64,000 nt of DNA from a virus. Positions 24,450 to 35,514 of the stretch are shown here, piece after piece; position 1 is the stretch's first letter; each line of letters opens with the position of its first letter. Location: positions 26,416 to 90,415 of IMG/VR virus record IMGVR_UViG_3300042564_002302. The stretch is one strand, 5' to 3'. The notes below the pieces were generated by a model that was not told the origin of the DNA, ran no database searches, and saw nothing but the letters and a program-made list of their open reading frames with translations. Made by a program: the position numbers and the translations under genes.

Positions 24450-27400
24450 TGCTAAGTACAACCCCAGCTCTATTAGATATCTTTAAGAAGAACACATCTA
24501 TCAAGATTGTTCCCAAAGTCGTGCTTGAAAACAATATGAATTATATGGCTAAAAATATTGTTGTTACAAGTACTAATAAAACTGGTAACGCAACAGACGC
24601 AAACCTTGCAACACTATTTCCAGCCTCATCTGTCATTGAACTATTTAGACCATCAAAGCCTGGAATAAAGTATTCTCTTCAAGAAGCTTCTAAAGACAAG
24701 CTTAGCTCATACACATCAAAGACTACCCCAGCAGCAAGAGTTTATCTTGTAGGAAAGAACTCAAAGTATAAGTATTATGTAGCCAATCAAGCTGGATCAA
24801 TCAACATTAACTATGGCCAGAATATTCAGGCAAATAAATTTGTAATGAAGTTTGAAGTAAACCACACAAGACCAACAGTAAATATCCAAGCTGGAACAAC
24901 AGTTGTATTTAATGGTCAGGTTCCAGAAAGTGGAATTATAGAAAAGTGGTATAACGGAAGTGCTTGGCAAGATACTGATACATCTGCATCTAACACTAAA
25001 CAAACATTTATAACACTTTCTTTGACAGCTACTAGCCCTGGGTTTATTGGAATTATTGAAATTTCACCACTACACGTAGTGGACATGACCAATGTTGTTT
25101 CTGAGTTGTCAATAAAGAAAGATGATTCATCTTCATCAGATTTGCTTCCAGTTGGAATGATCACCTCTAACTCTATGTCTATGAGTTTGTTTGAAGATAA
25201 AACTTATGACGTAGTCCCATTTATAAAGGGCAATGCTATTGATACAACAAAGATTCAAATTGGAGTAAACTCTAAGTTTAAAGTTTCAGCAGTCGTGGAC
25301 GACACAAATACAGTACAGCAGGGAATATTCTACGCAGTATCAGTTAACGAAGGCGAGTTTGGCTCATTTTCTGTAGACGCCCTTGATGTTGCTAAGCACT
25401 TACAAGAAATGAAATGTCCAGAAATTTTAATTGATAATGCACCATTTCAGTCAGTTATATGGAGACTGCTTGACGCAGCTGGCTTTGTAGACTACGATTT
25501 TACAAACTGTCAAAATCAAATTCTTACAGTTAAGTACTGGTGGGGAGATGACAGCAAAACTGTATGGCAAGCTATTCAAGAACTATGTAGAGAAACACAA
25601 ACAGTCGCCTATGTTGACGAATATGGAAAATTAGTATTCTATGACAAGACTTTATTTTATAGTAATGCTAAGTCCGCATCATGGACCTTTAGATATGCTG
25701 CAGATGGGGACAACAAACCAGATATTATTGGTCTTTCTAAAAAAGAAACACCAACATCAAACAACATTACGGTTAACTACTCAGTCCCAATGGTTAGCAG
25801 CCTTGAAAAAACATCTAATCCAGCATGGGATGAACAATCTCCATCTACTCTATACGCTGCTCCGTTCCAAGGTATTGTCTCAGAAGGTGGATCAGACTAT
25901 ATAAAGTACTCATTGCAGAATGTATTTTCTACAAGTATTCCAACAAGAATGAATTCTTATGTAATTATTGATCAGGAAGTTATTGAATATGAAGGCATCG
26001 AATTTTCATACCCATCAATTAAAGAGGAAGATGCAGCAGGAGTAGTTCAGACTGTTGCGGCTGGAAAGAAAGTTATTACAAACGACAATGACTTTTTAGA
26101 AATGAGATCTAGGTACGGCAACACGCTTGTTGAAACTGGCAGATTAAAGATTAAGACCAGAGGCGTATTTGGAACAACATCAGCTACACATAACTCAGAC
26201 CCATCAGCATTTATATCTCCATGGTCAGCAAAACACTATAATCCTACCTCAAGTCCAGTTTATTCTAATGGCGTTACCTGGACTGTTGCTGAAACAGATG
26301 CAAAGTCCTTATTGTCAGGAAAGGGATCTGCTGGAGAAAATCTATCAGCACTGGTTATAAATAAAAATCCAGCTGGCAAGAAGAATACATATACTGTTGC
26401 CTATAAAGCTATGGCTGGCACATATTCAACCTATACACAATATGGGACAAAGTTTGGATTCAAACTAGAAGAAAACGTATCTGGGCAAGAAGCAGGTATG
26501 ATAATTAACTGGGATCCATCAACAAAAAGTGGATACCGTGTAAAGATAGTAAGTACTAAAACTGCAGCATCTGCAGGTACTAATGAACTTACTATACAAA
26601 AAATTGTAGGCGGTGTGCCTACTCAATTTAGCAAACCACTAGCAGTCAATGTATTTGAAAACAGATACTACCCTCTAGAAGTTGTGCTTGAAAAGCAGTC
26701 TGGTAAAAATATAATAACTGCATATGTTGGAGCTGGCAACAAATCAACGTGGGAAGATTCGGTATCACCATTACCAGATTCTGGAAACATAGCAGTGTAT
26801 TCTGGATCACAGAGCACAGCGTACTTTGACTATATTTACGCAACCTCCCTTGTATCTGCAAATCCAGACTTCAGTGTTAACAGAAATATATCGGCAATCA
26901 ACCTGCTGTATAGTTTTGGTGGATACAACATGACCAACTTTAAGCAAGAAGCAGCAAGTAAAGATATTTATGAGTTTGGATCTGTTGCACGAGAGATGTA
27001 TAAATATGATATTGCGTATTATATTAAACCTTCAATCCCACAGGTGGTTGCATCAACCAATCCCTACGTAGAGGCAATCGGCCTGAGACTTGGCGCATTT
27101 GGCGGAGAGTTCTTTTTGGTAAACACATCTAGCTCTACAGTTGAACTGGCTGGGGATAATGGTATAAAAACAATTGTTGTAGCAAAGAATATTAATAAGA
27201 GCGGACCAATGACAATTGAGAAAAAGCCAACTAGTGGGGACATAAGTCAGTCTATGAAGTTTGAAACATCATGGATACAGACCAAGGCATCGGCAGAGAG
27301 TCTTGCCACATGGCTACAAACACAATGGTCGAAGGCTACAGTAGATGTTGAGATGGAGTGCTTTGGTAATCCACTCTTTCAGATCGGAGATATAGTTTCA

Positions 27401-27517
27401 ATTAATTATCCAGACAGAGGTTTTGATGGGTCTGGAAAATACGTTATTAGATCAATTAATCATTCATTCTCTACTGGGCTAAATACGTCTCTAGTTCTAA
27501 GGTCAATTTTGGTATAA
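24449..27517 (+). CDS. Tail-associated (Tal/gp27-like) baseplate protein with lectin-like insert
   Basis: This 1022-residue protein starts in a beta-rich domain (to ~230). It then has a gp27-like section with FKVSAVVDDTNTVQQGIFY, DVAKHLQEMKCPEILIDNAPFQ and WQAIQELCRETQTVAYVDEYGKLVF (about 270-405), typical of tail-tip hub proteins. Residues ~600-800 form a second beta sandwich reminiscent of lectins, with GMIINWDPSTKSGYRV and IAVYSGSQSTAYFDYIYA. The C-terminal part returns to hub-like strands, ending QIGDIVSINYPDRGF. It should sit at the tail tip under the tube. Confidence 0.7.
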   Translation: MLSTTPALLDIFKKNTSIKIVPKVVLENNMNYMAKNIVVTSTNKTGNATDANLATLFPASSVIELFRPSKPGIKYSLQEASKDKLSSYTSKTTPAARVYLVGKNSKYKYYVANQAGSININYGQNIQANKFVMKFEVNHTRPTVNIQAGTTVVFNGQVPESGIIEKWYNGSAWQDTDTSASNTKQTFITLSLTATSPGFIGIIEISPLHVVDMTNVVSELSIKKDDSSSSDLLPVGMITSNSMSMSLFEDKTYDVVPFIKGNAIDTTKIQIGVNSKFKVSAVVDDTNTVQQGIFYAVSVNEGEFGSFSVDALDVAKHLQEMKCPEILIDNAPFQSVIWRLLDAAGFVDYDFTNCQNQILTVKYWWGDDSKTVWQAIQELCRETQTVAYVDEYGKLVFYDKTLFYSNAKSASWTFRYAADGDNKPDIIGLSKKETPTSNNITVNYSVPMVSSLEKTSNPAWDEQSPSTLYAAPFQGIVSEGGSDYIKYSLQNVFSTSIPTRMNSYVIIDQEVIEYEGIEFSYPSIKEEDAAGVVQTVAAGKKVITNDNDFLEMRSRYGNTLVETGRLKIKTRGVFGTTSATHNSDPSAFISPWSAKHYNPTSSPVYSNGVTWTVAETDAKSLLSGKGSAGENLSALVINKNPAGKKNTYTVAYKAMAGTYSTYTQYGTKFGFKLEENVSGQEAGMIINWDPSTKSGYRVKIVSTKTAASAGTNELTIQKIVGGVPTQFSKPLAVNVFENRYYPLEVVLEKQSGKNIITAYVGAGNKSTWEDSVSPLPDSGNIAVYSGSQSTAYFDYIYATSLVSANPDFSVNRNISAINLLYSFGGYNMTNFKQEAASKDIYEFGSVAREMYKYDIAYYIKPSIPQVVASTNPYVEAIGLRLGAFGGEFFLVNTSSSTVELAGDNGIKTIVVAKNINKSGPMTIEKKPTSGDISQSMKFETSWIQTKASAESLATWLQTQWSKATVDVEMECFGNPLFQIGDIVSINYPDRGFDGSGKYVIRSINHSFSTGLNTSLVLRSILV

Positions 27518-27518
27518 T
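27510..27518 (+). promoter_or_regulatory. Possible extended -10 promoter in the tail-tip region
   Basis: TGGTATAAT (27510-27518) overlaps the end of the tail-tip gene, and the next ATG is at 27527, eight bases after the box. No clear -35 is visible. It matches the extended -10 shape seen at 9082 and 57664, but it could also be chance in AT-rich DNA. Confidence 0.35.
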
Positions 27519-27526
27519 GGTATATA

Positions 27527-27943
27527 ATGGTTAAAAACATAATAACATCGTATGATGTATCAGAAAAAGAACCAATGTTGGCTGACGCCAACAATGTTGC
27601 CGCACAACTTTTAGCTGCTAAGAATATTCGAGTTGGAGCTACTTCTGAAACACTAGGCTACGCAGTAAGACAGCCTGATGCAGATGATACTACGCCAGAT
27701 GAAGAGTCAGATGACGAGGCCTCTGGAGTTCCAGCCCCAAACATTTCCGATATCTTGGTTAAGAATTCGGCTGGATCTTATGTTCAGGTTCAGACTGGAG
27801 CACAGTATGGCAAGCTATACGTGGACGGAAAGACCAAGAAGGTCGAACTAGATTTTAAAGTTATGATTCCAGACGAGCTATTTCAGCTTGGAAAGGTATC
27901 AGTAGAAATACTATCAAAGAATGAGGTGCTGGCTACATTATGA
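27527..27943 (+). CDS. Small tail-tip protein, function unknown
   Basis: This 138-residue protein has a helical N-terminal half (ADANNVAAQLLAAKNIRVG), a very acidic linker (TTPDEESDDEAS) and a beta-rich C-terminal half (GAQYGKLYVDGKTKKVELDFKVMIPDELFQLG). It overlaps the next gene by four bases. Acidic linkers between helix and strand domains are common in tail adhesin adaptors. No enzyme motif is visible and the family is not recognised. Confidence 0.55.
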   Translation: MVKNIITSYDVSEKEPMLADANNVAAQLLAAKNIRVGATSETLGYAVRQPDADDTTPDEESDDEASGVPAPNISDILVKNSAGSYVQVQTGAQYGKLYVDGKTKKVELDFKVMIPDELFQLGKVSVEILSKNEVLATL

Positions 27944-28770
27944 TTACATCAATAGGTAAGAGATATATCCTTGACTATTTTGCCAATAAAACAGCATCAC
28001 GAACAAAATATATTGCAGTTGGTATAGGTAGCGATACAGCAAGTGTTAATGATATAAAGCTACATTTTGAGACTGGCAGATACCCAGTTATATCTACATC
28101 ATTAGATTATGTTAATAGCCAAATCATCTATAAGGCTCAGTTGCCAGTAGATCTATATGCAAAGATATCAGAGCTTGGCCTGTATCAAGATAGTGGTGCA
28201 AGTCCAACAATATACGATAGCAATGTTGTTTCATTTTTTGACAATGACGCAGAGTGGACAAATGGGACAATTGCCCCATCAGTTCAATCCAAGGTTGGAG
28301 AAAGCATGTTCTTTGTTCAAACTGGAAATGGATCATCGGTAACCACAGAGAAGACAAGAGACTTTGATTTTAGTGGATACTCTGGAAATGATAAAATTTC
28401 TGTAGCATTCTATCAAGATGCCAACCTATCTAATTTTAGATTGAGATTGCATACAACCAATACAGATTACTATTACTATGACTTTACAGCAGAAGCTTCT
28501 GCTGGATATTATTTAAAAACTATAAGCATGTCAGATATTATTAATAATACTAATAAGCAGGGTAGCCCAACAACAGACTTTGAAAAGATATCTATAGTTG
28601 TTACCCCAGAGTCTGGCACAGTATCAGTGCTTCAATTAGATGCTCTGAGAATAGACGATATGGACATCTATACATACGATAAGGGAATTATTAGCAGATC
28701 AGTGATTACTCCAGTTACTAAAGAATTTGGTAGAGTTATGGATGTTGAATATCGTATGGAGATGTCATAA
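27940..28770 (+). CDS. Minor tail / fibre-attachment protein
   Basis: Residues 1-90 of this 276-residue protein (MITSIGKRYILDYFANKTA, then YIAVGIGSDT and KISELGLYQD) resemble the N-terminal attachment domain of fibre proteins that dock to the tail tip. A beta-jelly-like domain follows (DFDFSGYSGNDKISVAFYQD, LQLDALRIDDMDIY), similar to carbohydrate-binding sandwiches. It overlaps both neighbours by a few bases. A role as a fibre base plus glycan contact is inferred. Confidence 0.6.
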   Translation: MITSIGKRYILDYFANKTASRTKYIAVGIGSDTASVNDIKLHFETGRYPVISTSLDYVNSQIIYKAQLPVDLYAKISELGLYQDSGASPTIYDSNVVSFFDNDAEWTNGTIAPSVQSKVGESMFFVQTGNGSSVTTEKTRDFDFSGYSGNDKISVAFYQDANLSNFRLRLHTTNTDYYYYDFTAEASAGYYLKTISMSDIINNTNKQGSPTTDFEKISIVVTPESGTVSVLQLDALRIDDMDIYTYDKGIISRSVITPVTKEFGRVMDVEYRMEMS

Positions 28771-31163
28771 TGGCAGATCCAACACAGTTTAAAACAGCAA
28801 AGATAAATAATCGCACACCTGCGACTACTGAGTCATTTCACTTTAGGTATGTTGTTACAAAAGATGACGGAACAAAGATTGAGGGTAATACAGCCTCAGT
28901 AGATATATCAACAATAGGCAACGGTGTTGCACCTGCAGCAGTAACAGGGTTAACATATACTCCAAAAGCTGGAGATATGATTTTTAAATGGAATGCAAAT
29001 ACTGAAGGCGACCTAGACGGATACGAAATAACAATATCTGACGGTACAGATATAACAACAAATTTTAAAACATTTAAGCTAAACGCCACAACCTACACAC
29101 TTGCACGATCCGAAATCATATCAATATTTGGTATAGCTCTTCAAACTATTAGATTTTCTATAAAGGCAGTAGATACTGGTGGAAATAAATCAGCTGCAGC
29201 AACTGTTGTAGTTCAATTAGTTGATGATACAGATGGAACTGGTTCACTTAAAACAACAAGCACCCCAGTTCTTACAGCTGGAATTGAAAGCCTCAGCGTT
29301 ACTTGGGACGGAAAAGCGGTTGGCAATGTTGCATACTCTGTAAATATAGATAGAGTAGAAGCCACAGTTACACCTGGAAATAAAACAATTATTTTTACAG
29401 GGGCAAGTACTCAAACACTAAGCGGTCTTACTGGTGGAATAACATATACAGTTTACCTAAAAGCATATGATAAATTTGGTAGAGTTTCTGCTCAATCAAC
29501 CCCAGCGTCTATTGAGGTAAGAGCAGTTCCAGCAGCAGAGCCAGAAACACCAAAGGTTGTAAATGCTGCAGCACTTACTGCAACAGGTGTATTTGCTGGA
29601 ATTAATCTGACATGGAACGGAACATTTGCAGACAGCTCTACAAAACTTACAGGTTTTGATGCACTAGATGTATATGCGGCTACTGCTGCAGATGCTGCAA
29701 CATTTACATTTGTAGGATCATTTAACTCTACTGGGACACAAACAATATTTATACCAGTAAATGGAACAACTATTGCTTATGGTGTTACATCATATTTTAA
29801 AGTAAAAACAAGAGTAGTTGCTGGATCAACTCCTGCTACAACATACCCAGCGTCAGCATTTGGAACGGTGCTAACTGCAACTGGAACTCCACAAAGAGCA
29901 TCAGAAACAGACCTGGGACCAGGAGCTGTCACTATTGCTAAGCTCAAGGGAAATGTTTTAGTATTTGATAATATTAAAGCTGGAACTTTAAGTGCAGCAT
30001 CATTCTTTAGAGTTGGGGCAATGAATCAGCCAGATGGTTTTTCATCTTCGGGCGCAAGAATTGAAATGTCTAGCTCTACTGCAAATATAATATCCGTAGT
30101 AAATCCATTAAATGATCAAACAGTTTCTTTTCCAGACAGGCCAATTCAGCCTGGTCTATCCGTATACCTTTCTGGACAAAGCCCAACATTTCAAGCAGAT
30201 TTAAGTGGAAACGTAAAAATAGATTTATCTCAAAGTGCTAGCTCAACATTTACAGCTGGTTCTACTGGAGCAAACAAATTTGTTGTAATGGGTAAGACTG
30301 AAATAGATGCTGTTAATACATCTGGCATATACGTGGGAAATGATTTTAGCTCAGCACCATTTAGAGTTGCATTTAATGGTAATTTAAAAGCAACCCAGGC
30401 AGATATTACTGGTGAAGTAAAAGCAACAAGTGGAAAAATTGGTGGATGGAATATTGTTGGTGACCAGATAAGATCTATGCCATCTGGAACAGATTCTATA
30501 ACTACTGGCACTGTTACAAAGTACCCAATGGTTATTGATGCCGCCACACAAACAATTCAATTTAATCAAGGGCAAGCAGGGTCCTTCGTCCTTGATGTAG
30601 ATTCTGTCACTGTTCCAAATACAGCTACTGGATCATACTCTGGCACTGGTGTTGAGGTTGTTGACGGTGAAGTTGTTGATGATCAGCATGCCGCCTATTC
30701 ATATTTTTATGAAAGTGGATCTTCTACGTCAACAACAGCAGAAACAATTTCTATTAAAAGATATAATACTGCTGGAAATATTCAGCCAAAAATAACATTA
30801 TCAACTGGTGCAAATGGATTTTTACAACTATATAATAGAAGTAATCCTACAGGAAACGTTCTTGAAACTTCATACATATTGTTAAAAGATGGTGGAGTTG
30901 TTATATCTACACAAAAAGGTTTTCAGATTAAGGGTATGTCTACTGCCGCTCACCACGGATATACAAACTCTCTATATGGTTTAACAGGAGTAAGCGGAGA
31001 GGCTGGTGCAATGCTAGTTGCTAAATCAGACGGAACAGTATCTCGTGGTAGAGCAATATTTAAAACAACTGGTAAAGAAGTAAATATTACTTCAACTTCA
31101 ATTTCAAACGTATGGCGTGGTGTAGGTTTGGAAGGGGACCTACTGTTTAGCACAAACAACTAG
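28770..31163 (+). CDS. Minor tail protein with fibronectin type III domains
   Basis: The N-terminal half of this 797-residue protein contains two to three FN3-like repeats, for example FKWNANTEGDLDGYEITISDG (about 70-90) and AFLSVTWDG-like strands near 165, then INLTWNGTF (about 275). The C-terminal half is beta-rich and contains ATSGKIGGWNIVGDQIRS, a motif of phage fibre/tail-tip proteins. The gene overlaps its upstream neighbour by one base. FN3 domains commonly give weak cell-surface binding in tails. Confidence 0.7.
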   Translation: MADPTQFKTAKINNRTPATTESFHFRYVVTKDDGTKIEGNTASVDISTIGNGVAPAAVTGLTYTPKAGDMIFKWNANTEGDLDGYEITISDGTDITTNFKTFKLNATTYTLARSEIISIFGIALQTIRFSIKAVDTGGNKSAAATVVVQLVDDTDGTGSLKTTSTPVLTAGIESLSVTWDGKAVGNVAYSVNIDRVEATVTPGNKTIIFTGASTQTLSGLTGGITYTVYLKAYDKFGRVSAQSTPASIEVRAVPAAEPETPKVVNAAALTATGVFAGINLTWNGTFADSSTKLTGFDALDVYAATAADAATFTFVGSFNSTGTQTIFIPVNGTTIAYGVTSYFKVKTRVVAGSTPATTYPASAFGTVLTATGTPQRASETDLGPGAVTIAKLKGNVLVFDNIKAGTLSAASFFRVGAMNQPDGFSSSGARIEMSSSTANIISVVNPLNDQTVSFPDRPIQPGLSVYLSGQSPTFQADLSGNVKIDLSQSASSTFTAGSTGANKFVVMGKTEIDAVNTSGIYVGNDFSSAPFRVAFNGNLKATQADITGEVKATSGKIGGWNIVGDQIRSMPSGTDSITTGTVTKYPMVIDAATQTIQFNQGQAGSFVLDVDSVTVPNTATGSYSGTGVEVVDGEVVDDQHAAYSYFYESGSSTSTTAETISIKRYNTAGNIQPKITLSTGANGFLQLYNRSNPTGNVLETSYILLKDGGVVISTQKGFQIKGMSTAAHHGYTNSLYGLTGVSGEAGAMLVAKSDGTVSRGRAIFKTTGKEVNITSTSISNVWRGVGLEGDLLFSTNN

Positions 31164-31171
31164 GGTATATT

Positions 31172-34100
31172 ATGGCAGGCAAAGCATACATAAAAAACTC
31201 AAGTACTCAATGGAAGATTATAAAAAAGGCTTATTATAAAGTAGGTCAGTCATGGGTTCCAATTCAGAAAGCATACGTAAAAGTAGGCAACCTTTGGAAG
31301 AAGGTATTTGACTCTGCATCACAGGCACCAATTGGCACACTTACAAGAATTCTTTATAAAGGGTATGCTCAAAATGGTGGAGTATATGTAGGGGATCTTC
31401 CAAGCTCATGGGTAACAATGGGTCCAGATACATCAACATGGGGAACTGGAACCACCTATCTTTGGGGTGAAGACGGAACTTGGGACGCAAACGGCGGAAC
31501 AATTTCATTCTACAGAAGAGGGTTTTACTACAATACCACAAATGATAGAAATACATATACTTTAATTACTGGAACTAATGCTGAGGGAAATGTTGACGCA
31601 GGCGGAGGTGGAGATAAGCTTCGTAATGCCTCTGGCTATATCTCTGACTATGATAATAAATACTTATGGTATGTTACATCTGCAACAAATACTGCTGGAG
31701 TAACTGGTTTTTCGGCAGCTAACCCGACATTTGTTACAAAGCAGTCACCTGATTTTTCTAATAGTAACTACGACAATTTCTATTTTGACACTCCAGATTC
31801 AATACCGTCTGGCGGAACTGTTAAGTTTAACTTCTATATTGCAGATGAGTGGTACAGAAGAATAGATAAGTCTCTATCGTATATGGAATTTGCAATATTG
31901 GATAATGCAAATGACGGATTTGAGTCTGGAACAAAAATAGGCTCAAATGTACTTATGAGCTCAGTAACGACAAGCACAACTAATGATGTTTTGTATGGGT
32001 CATATGATTTTACAGTACCAGCATCATCTACGTACCTTGGTAAATATTTAGCAGCTAGAATGTTTTTGAGAAATAGTTATACTGAGTGGTACATATATAC
32101 TCCAGTAGAATCTAATACTCAAGTTAGCACTTCCCCTATCACAGCCACGCCAGTTATTGATGTTCTACCAACAATAACAAAAAAAGATTCATATCAAACA
32201 CAAGGTTATAATCTTACTGGAAATGTAGGCAGATGGACTCCAGATGCTACTAGCGTTGAGTATGGATGGCAATATTCTGCAAACGGTACTACTGGCTGGA
32301 CAGATGTTAGATATGCACAATATTTTCCTGGATCTGGAATGGTATACCCAGTGTTTGTTGGTTCAGCATCTTCTGAAGGGGGCGGATATGATTATCTAAT
32401 CCCAACTACATTCTATACCAACTCAACTGGAACAACCACGCCATCAGAAACAAAGTACTTGAGATTTTGGTCACAAGGCGCTGTCAATGGTGTCAAGGCC
32501 GCAAAGACATACACTGCTGCTTTAGGGCCAATATACAAAGCTCCTACTGTTCCAGGAACTCCAGATATTGCATATTATGAGCAGGGAACCGTTTCTGGAA
32601 ATATAACAGCTGGTTTTGTTTGGGATGCTTCAACTTCGTTCTATAGGTATGAGATTGAAAGAAAAACTGGTGGCGGAGTATGGAATACAATAGCAACAGG
32701 AATTACAACAAATGGTGGGTATTTTTCAAAGTATACTGTAAGCGTACCACTTGGCACAGCAACGTACAGAATTGTTGCCGTAAATGAAGATGGTGTCAAA
32801 GCATATTCAACAGAAGTAGTATTTACTGCCTCTGGATTGCCAGGAGCATTTAATATAACATCTGCAGTTAAAGACATTCAGTATGCTGGTTTATTTCAAA
32901 ACTATAGAGATGTTAAGACATACTGGGGTGCTTCAACAAATGCAGAGCTGTATGCTGTAAGATATCAAGGTACAAATACTGCTCCAGGAACTCCAGGAAG
33001 AGAGTCAACATGGACTGAAGTTCAGCCTGAATTTAATGAATGGAGCTATACAACAGATGCTCCAGCAACAGATGACACCAGAGCTAATCTTAGGTATATG
33101 AAAACTACTGGATTAACTTATTCGTACGGAACTTGGTATATTACAACCTCTGGTAATCATAAACTTAATATTGGACAGGCAGTCTATGTACAATGGCCTT
33201 CAGCAAGCTCTAGCAATGATGGTGTTTATATATTACAAGGCGCATCTGGAACGTCTCTATCAATAACAGCAAAAAGCTACGCTCCAGTTACATATTCATC
33301 AACAGATAGACCTGAAGTATCGGTTGGTTGGTTAACAGCATCTGATTACCCATCGCTTAGCCCAACAGCATTTTATGGAGGAGAAAGACAGGCTGACGTC
33401 TACACCTACTATCGTGTAGCTGTTCGTGCAGAAAATTCCGCATCATTAGCAGAGCTTAATCCAACATATAGTAATGGTGGAACATCTACAAATATTCAAT
33501 GGTTTGAATTAACTGGAACAGCGCCGTCTGGACTATCTATATCTGAAGATTCAAAAACTTCAACGTCTGTAAATATAACAGCATCCTATACTAGCACTGG
33601 AAGCTCAGCCTTTTCAAAATATCAATGGTCTACTAATGGAACTAATTGGACTGACGACACAACGTCTCCAGTAAATGTAACTGGGTTAACAGCAGACACA
33701 ACATATACTATTTATGTTAGGGCTGTAAATGCAGAAGGTTTAGCAAGTGAATATAAAACATTATCTGTTACAACAAAAGCTGGTGTCGGGGCTTTTAACC
33801 TTGGAACAGTTACAAAGGGTAAGCTTGGTGCTAGCGTAGCAAGCAAGAGAAGAATTTCAGCAACATTTACAAACCCTACTAACGCTGCATATTATGAAAT
33901 GGAAGTTCAGGCAACAAACACCGAACCAGATACAATACCAAGGACATGGGCTACCCTAGTTTCATTTGCAACAGCATCTCTAATATCAAAGCCAACTAGT
34001 GGAGATCCTACTTTAACCTATGATGCAAATAATTATAAATATTATAGGGTGGCAGTTCGTGCAACGCCAAGTCCATATGATACAACACAAGCAACTTTTA

Positions 34101-35503
34101 ATAATGGTGGAACATCTGATTCGCCTGTTTATGTTGATGCTGCTGGAACAGCACCAAATGCTGTTACAATGCCAGACACAGCTACAGTTACAAAAAATAG
34201 CTTAAGCATTGATTATACGCTTCCAACTGGAACTAATACAGGTTCAGCTGCACTATCTACAACTGAATATAAAAATGGAAGCTCTGGAACATGGACTGCT
34301 ACAACCGCAGATCCGCTAGTTATATCAAGCTTGGAAGCTGGAACAGATTATACAATTTATATGCGTACTACAAATTTAGATGGACTGACAAGCTCAGAAG
34401 CAAGTAAGACATATACAACAACTAAGGTTCCATTAGCATTTACTGTTAACAGTATGACATTTACAGATGGAACGGCAGCTACAATTGCTGTTAGCAAAGA
34501 AATAGCTGTTACCACATCAAATACTTCCTGGACACTTGGTACAGACACAGATACAGCATATTCAGGGGCTGATAAGTATAGAACAGAAGCGTGGTCATCT
34601 AATGCAACTACAATGACATATCCAGGAGGTTCATCTGCTTCTCCTGGGTATACATTTAGAGGAATAAATAAGTATGACTATAGCACTTATACTGGATATG
34701 GCACATTAAATGTAAGGGTTTCTGGAACTAGCCCAGTACCAAAAACAAAAATCTCATGGAATGCATCAACAAATGCTAAAAGTTATACATTTGATTATAA
34801 AATTGGTGCACTTACAACTACATATACGTCAGTCGCTCAAACAGACACATTTTATGAGTGGTCTTGGAATAGCTCTATTTTAGATATTACTTTAGTAAAA
34901 GTAACAGCATGGAGTAATAATGATGGAACTGGAGACTCTGTCGTAGGAACATTTGCAGCAGGTGCTATAAAAACTGGAAAGCCAACTGAGACCTGGGGTA
35001 CTTCTGTTACTAAAACTGCAACTATTGCTAAGCCATTTGTTTCCCCAACCGCAACAACACCAACACCATCTTTCAGCAGATTTTGGCAGACTGCTACCAC
35101 AACAACAAGACAGCAGGGTCTCAACTGGTATTGGAATAATCCAACAGTTAACGATGACGGTCAAATTTTTGGCTGGGACTGGGAAGTTAGAGTTTCAGAT
35201 GTTACAAATTATACTGTTGAGCCACACAGATGGGGTTGGGCCACATGGACTGGAAGAACAGGAATTCCATCTGGAACAAATAGGGGAATGCAGCCATACA
35301 ATGCAACAAAAGGATATACAGCGCTTGTGTATTCTGGCTCTGGTTCAACAAACAATAACGTTACTGGATCCCCATTTCACAATAGAATTAGATCTACAAA
35401 TGATCTTCCTTCATCTAACTCGCTTAGATATGGAAGAATTCGTGTAGTTCTTAAGGGCACCAATGGATCTTATTATCCACAAAGCTGGTCAGGAAATGTA
35501 TAA
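31172..35503 (+). CDS. Very large multi-FN3 tail fibre protein
   Basis: The N terminus of this 1443-residue protein carries two short repeats of the type AYYKVGQSWVPIQKAYVKVG and NLWKKVF, frequently seen at the start of siphovirus side fibres. At least five FN3-like units follow, starting near residues 459, 555, 783, 871, 992 and 1086, recognised by 'V-x-x-x-A-x-N-x-x-G' and 'Y-x-I-Y-V/M-R-A' edges. The C-terminal ~250 residues form a separate Trp- and Thr-rich domain, a likely receptor tip. It is the longest fibre in the window. Confidence 0.75.
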   Translation: MAGKAYIKNSSTQWKIIKKAYYKVGQSWVPIQKAYVKVGNLWKKVFDSASQAPIGTLTRILYKGYAQNGGVYVGDLPSSWVTMGPDTSTWGTGTTYLWGEDGTWDANGGTISFYRRGFYYNTTNDRNTYTLITGTNAEGNVDAGGGGDKLRNASGYISDYDNKYLWYVTSATNTAGVTGFSAANPTFVTKQSPDFSNSNYDNFYFDTPDSIPSGGTVKFNFYIADEWYRRIDKSLSYMEFAILDNANDGFESGTKIGSNVLMSSVTTSTTNDVLYGSYDFTVPASSTYLGKYLAARMFLRNSYTEWYIYTPVESNTQVSTSPITATPVIDVLPTITKKDSYQTQGYNLTGNVGRWTPDATSVEYGWQYSANGTTGWTDVRYAQYFPGSGMVYPVFVGSASSEGGGYDYLIPTTFYTNSTGTTTPSETKYLRFWSQGAVNGVKAAKTYTAALGPIYKAPTVPGTPDIAYYEQGTVSGNITAGFVWDASTSFYRYEIERKTGGGVWNTIATGITTNGGYFSKYTVSVPLGTATYRIVAVNEDGVKAYSTEVVFTASGLPGAFNITSAVKDIQYAGLFQNYRDVKTYWGASTNAELYAVRYQGTNTAPGTPGRESTWTEVQPEFNEWSYTTDAPATDDTRANLRYMKTTGLTYSYGTWYITTSGNHKLNIGQAVYVQWPSASSSNDGVYILQGASGTSLSITAKSYAPVTYSSTDRPEVSVGWLTASDYPSLSPTAFYGGERQADVYTYYRVAVRAENSASLAELNPTYSNGGTSTNIQWFELTGTAPSGLSISEDSKTSTSVNITASYTSTGSSAFSKYQWSTNGTNWTDDTTSPVNVTGLTADTTYTIYVRAVNAEGLASEYKTLSVTTKAGVGAFNLGTVTKGKLGASVASKRRISATFTNPTNAAYYEMEVQATNTEPDTIPRTWATLVSFATASLISKPTSGDPTLTYDANNYKYYRVAVRATPSPYDTTQATFNNGGTSDSPVYVDAAGTAPNAVTMPDTATVTKNSLSIDYTLPTGTNTGSAALSTTEYKNGSSGTWTATTADPLVISSLEAGTDYTIYMRTTNLDGLTSSEASKTYTTTKVPLAFTVNSMTFTDGTAATIAVSKEIAVTTSNTSWTLGTDTDTAYSGADKYRTEAWSSNATTMTYPGGSSASPGYTFRGINKYDYSTYTGYGTLNVRVSGTSPVPKTKISWNASTNAKSYTFDYKIGALTTTYTSVAQTDTFYEWSWNSSILDITLVKVTAWSNNDGTGDSVVGTFAAGAIKTGKPTETWGTSVTKTATIAKPFVSPTATTPTPSFSRFWQTATTTTRQQGLNWYWNNPTVNDDGQIFGWDWEVRVSDVTNYTVEPHRWGWATWTGRTGIPSGTNRGMQPYNATKGYTALVYSGSGSTNNNVTGSPFHNRIRSTNDLPSSNSLRYGRIRVVLKGTNGSYYPQSWSGNV

Positions 35504-35505
35504 TA

Positions 35506-35514
35506 TGATACAAT
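35506..35514 (+). promoter_or_regulatory. Extended -10 promoter after the fibre genes
   Basis: TGATACAAT (35506-35514) just after the large fibre gene, with TGGTCA 17 bases further upstream as a partial -35 (35486-35491). The next ATG (35536) has GGAGAT upstream. It would drive the small coiled-coil genes. Confidence 0.4.

Noticed and set aside
35025-35447. Plus-strand alternative-frame ORF of 140 residues inside the large fibre gene
   Set aside because: No start signal, Gln/Leu-rich product, fully contained in the long fibre frame.
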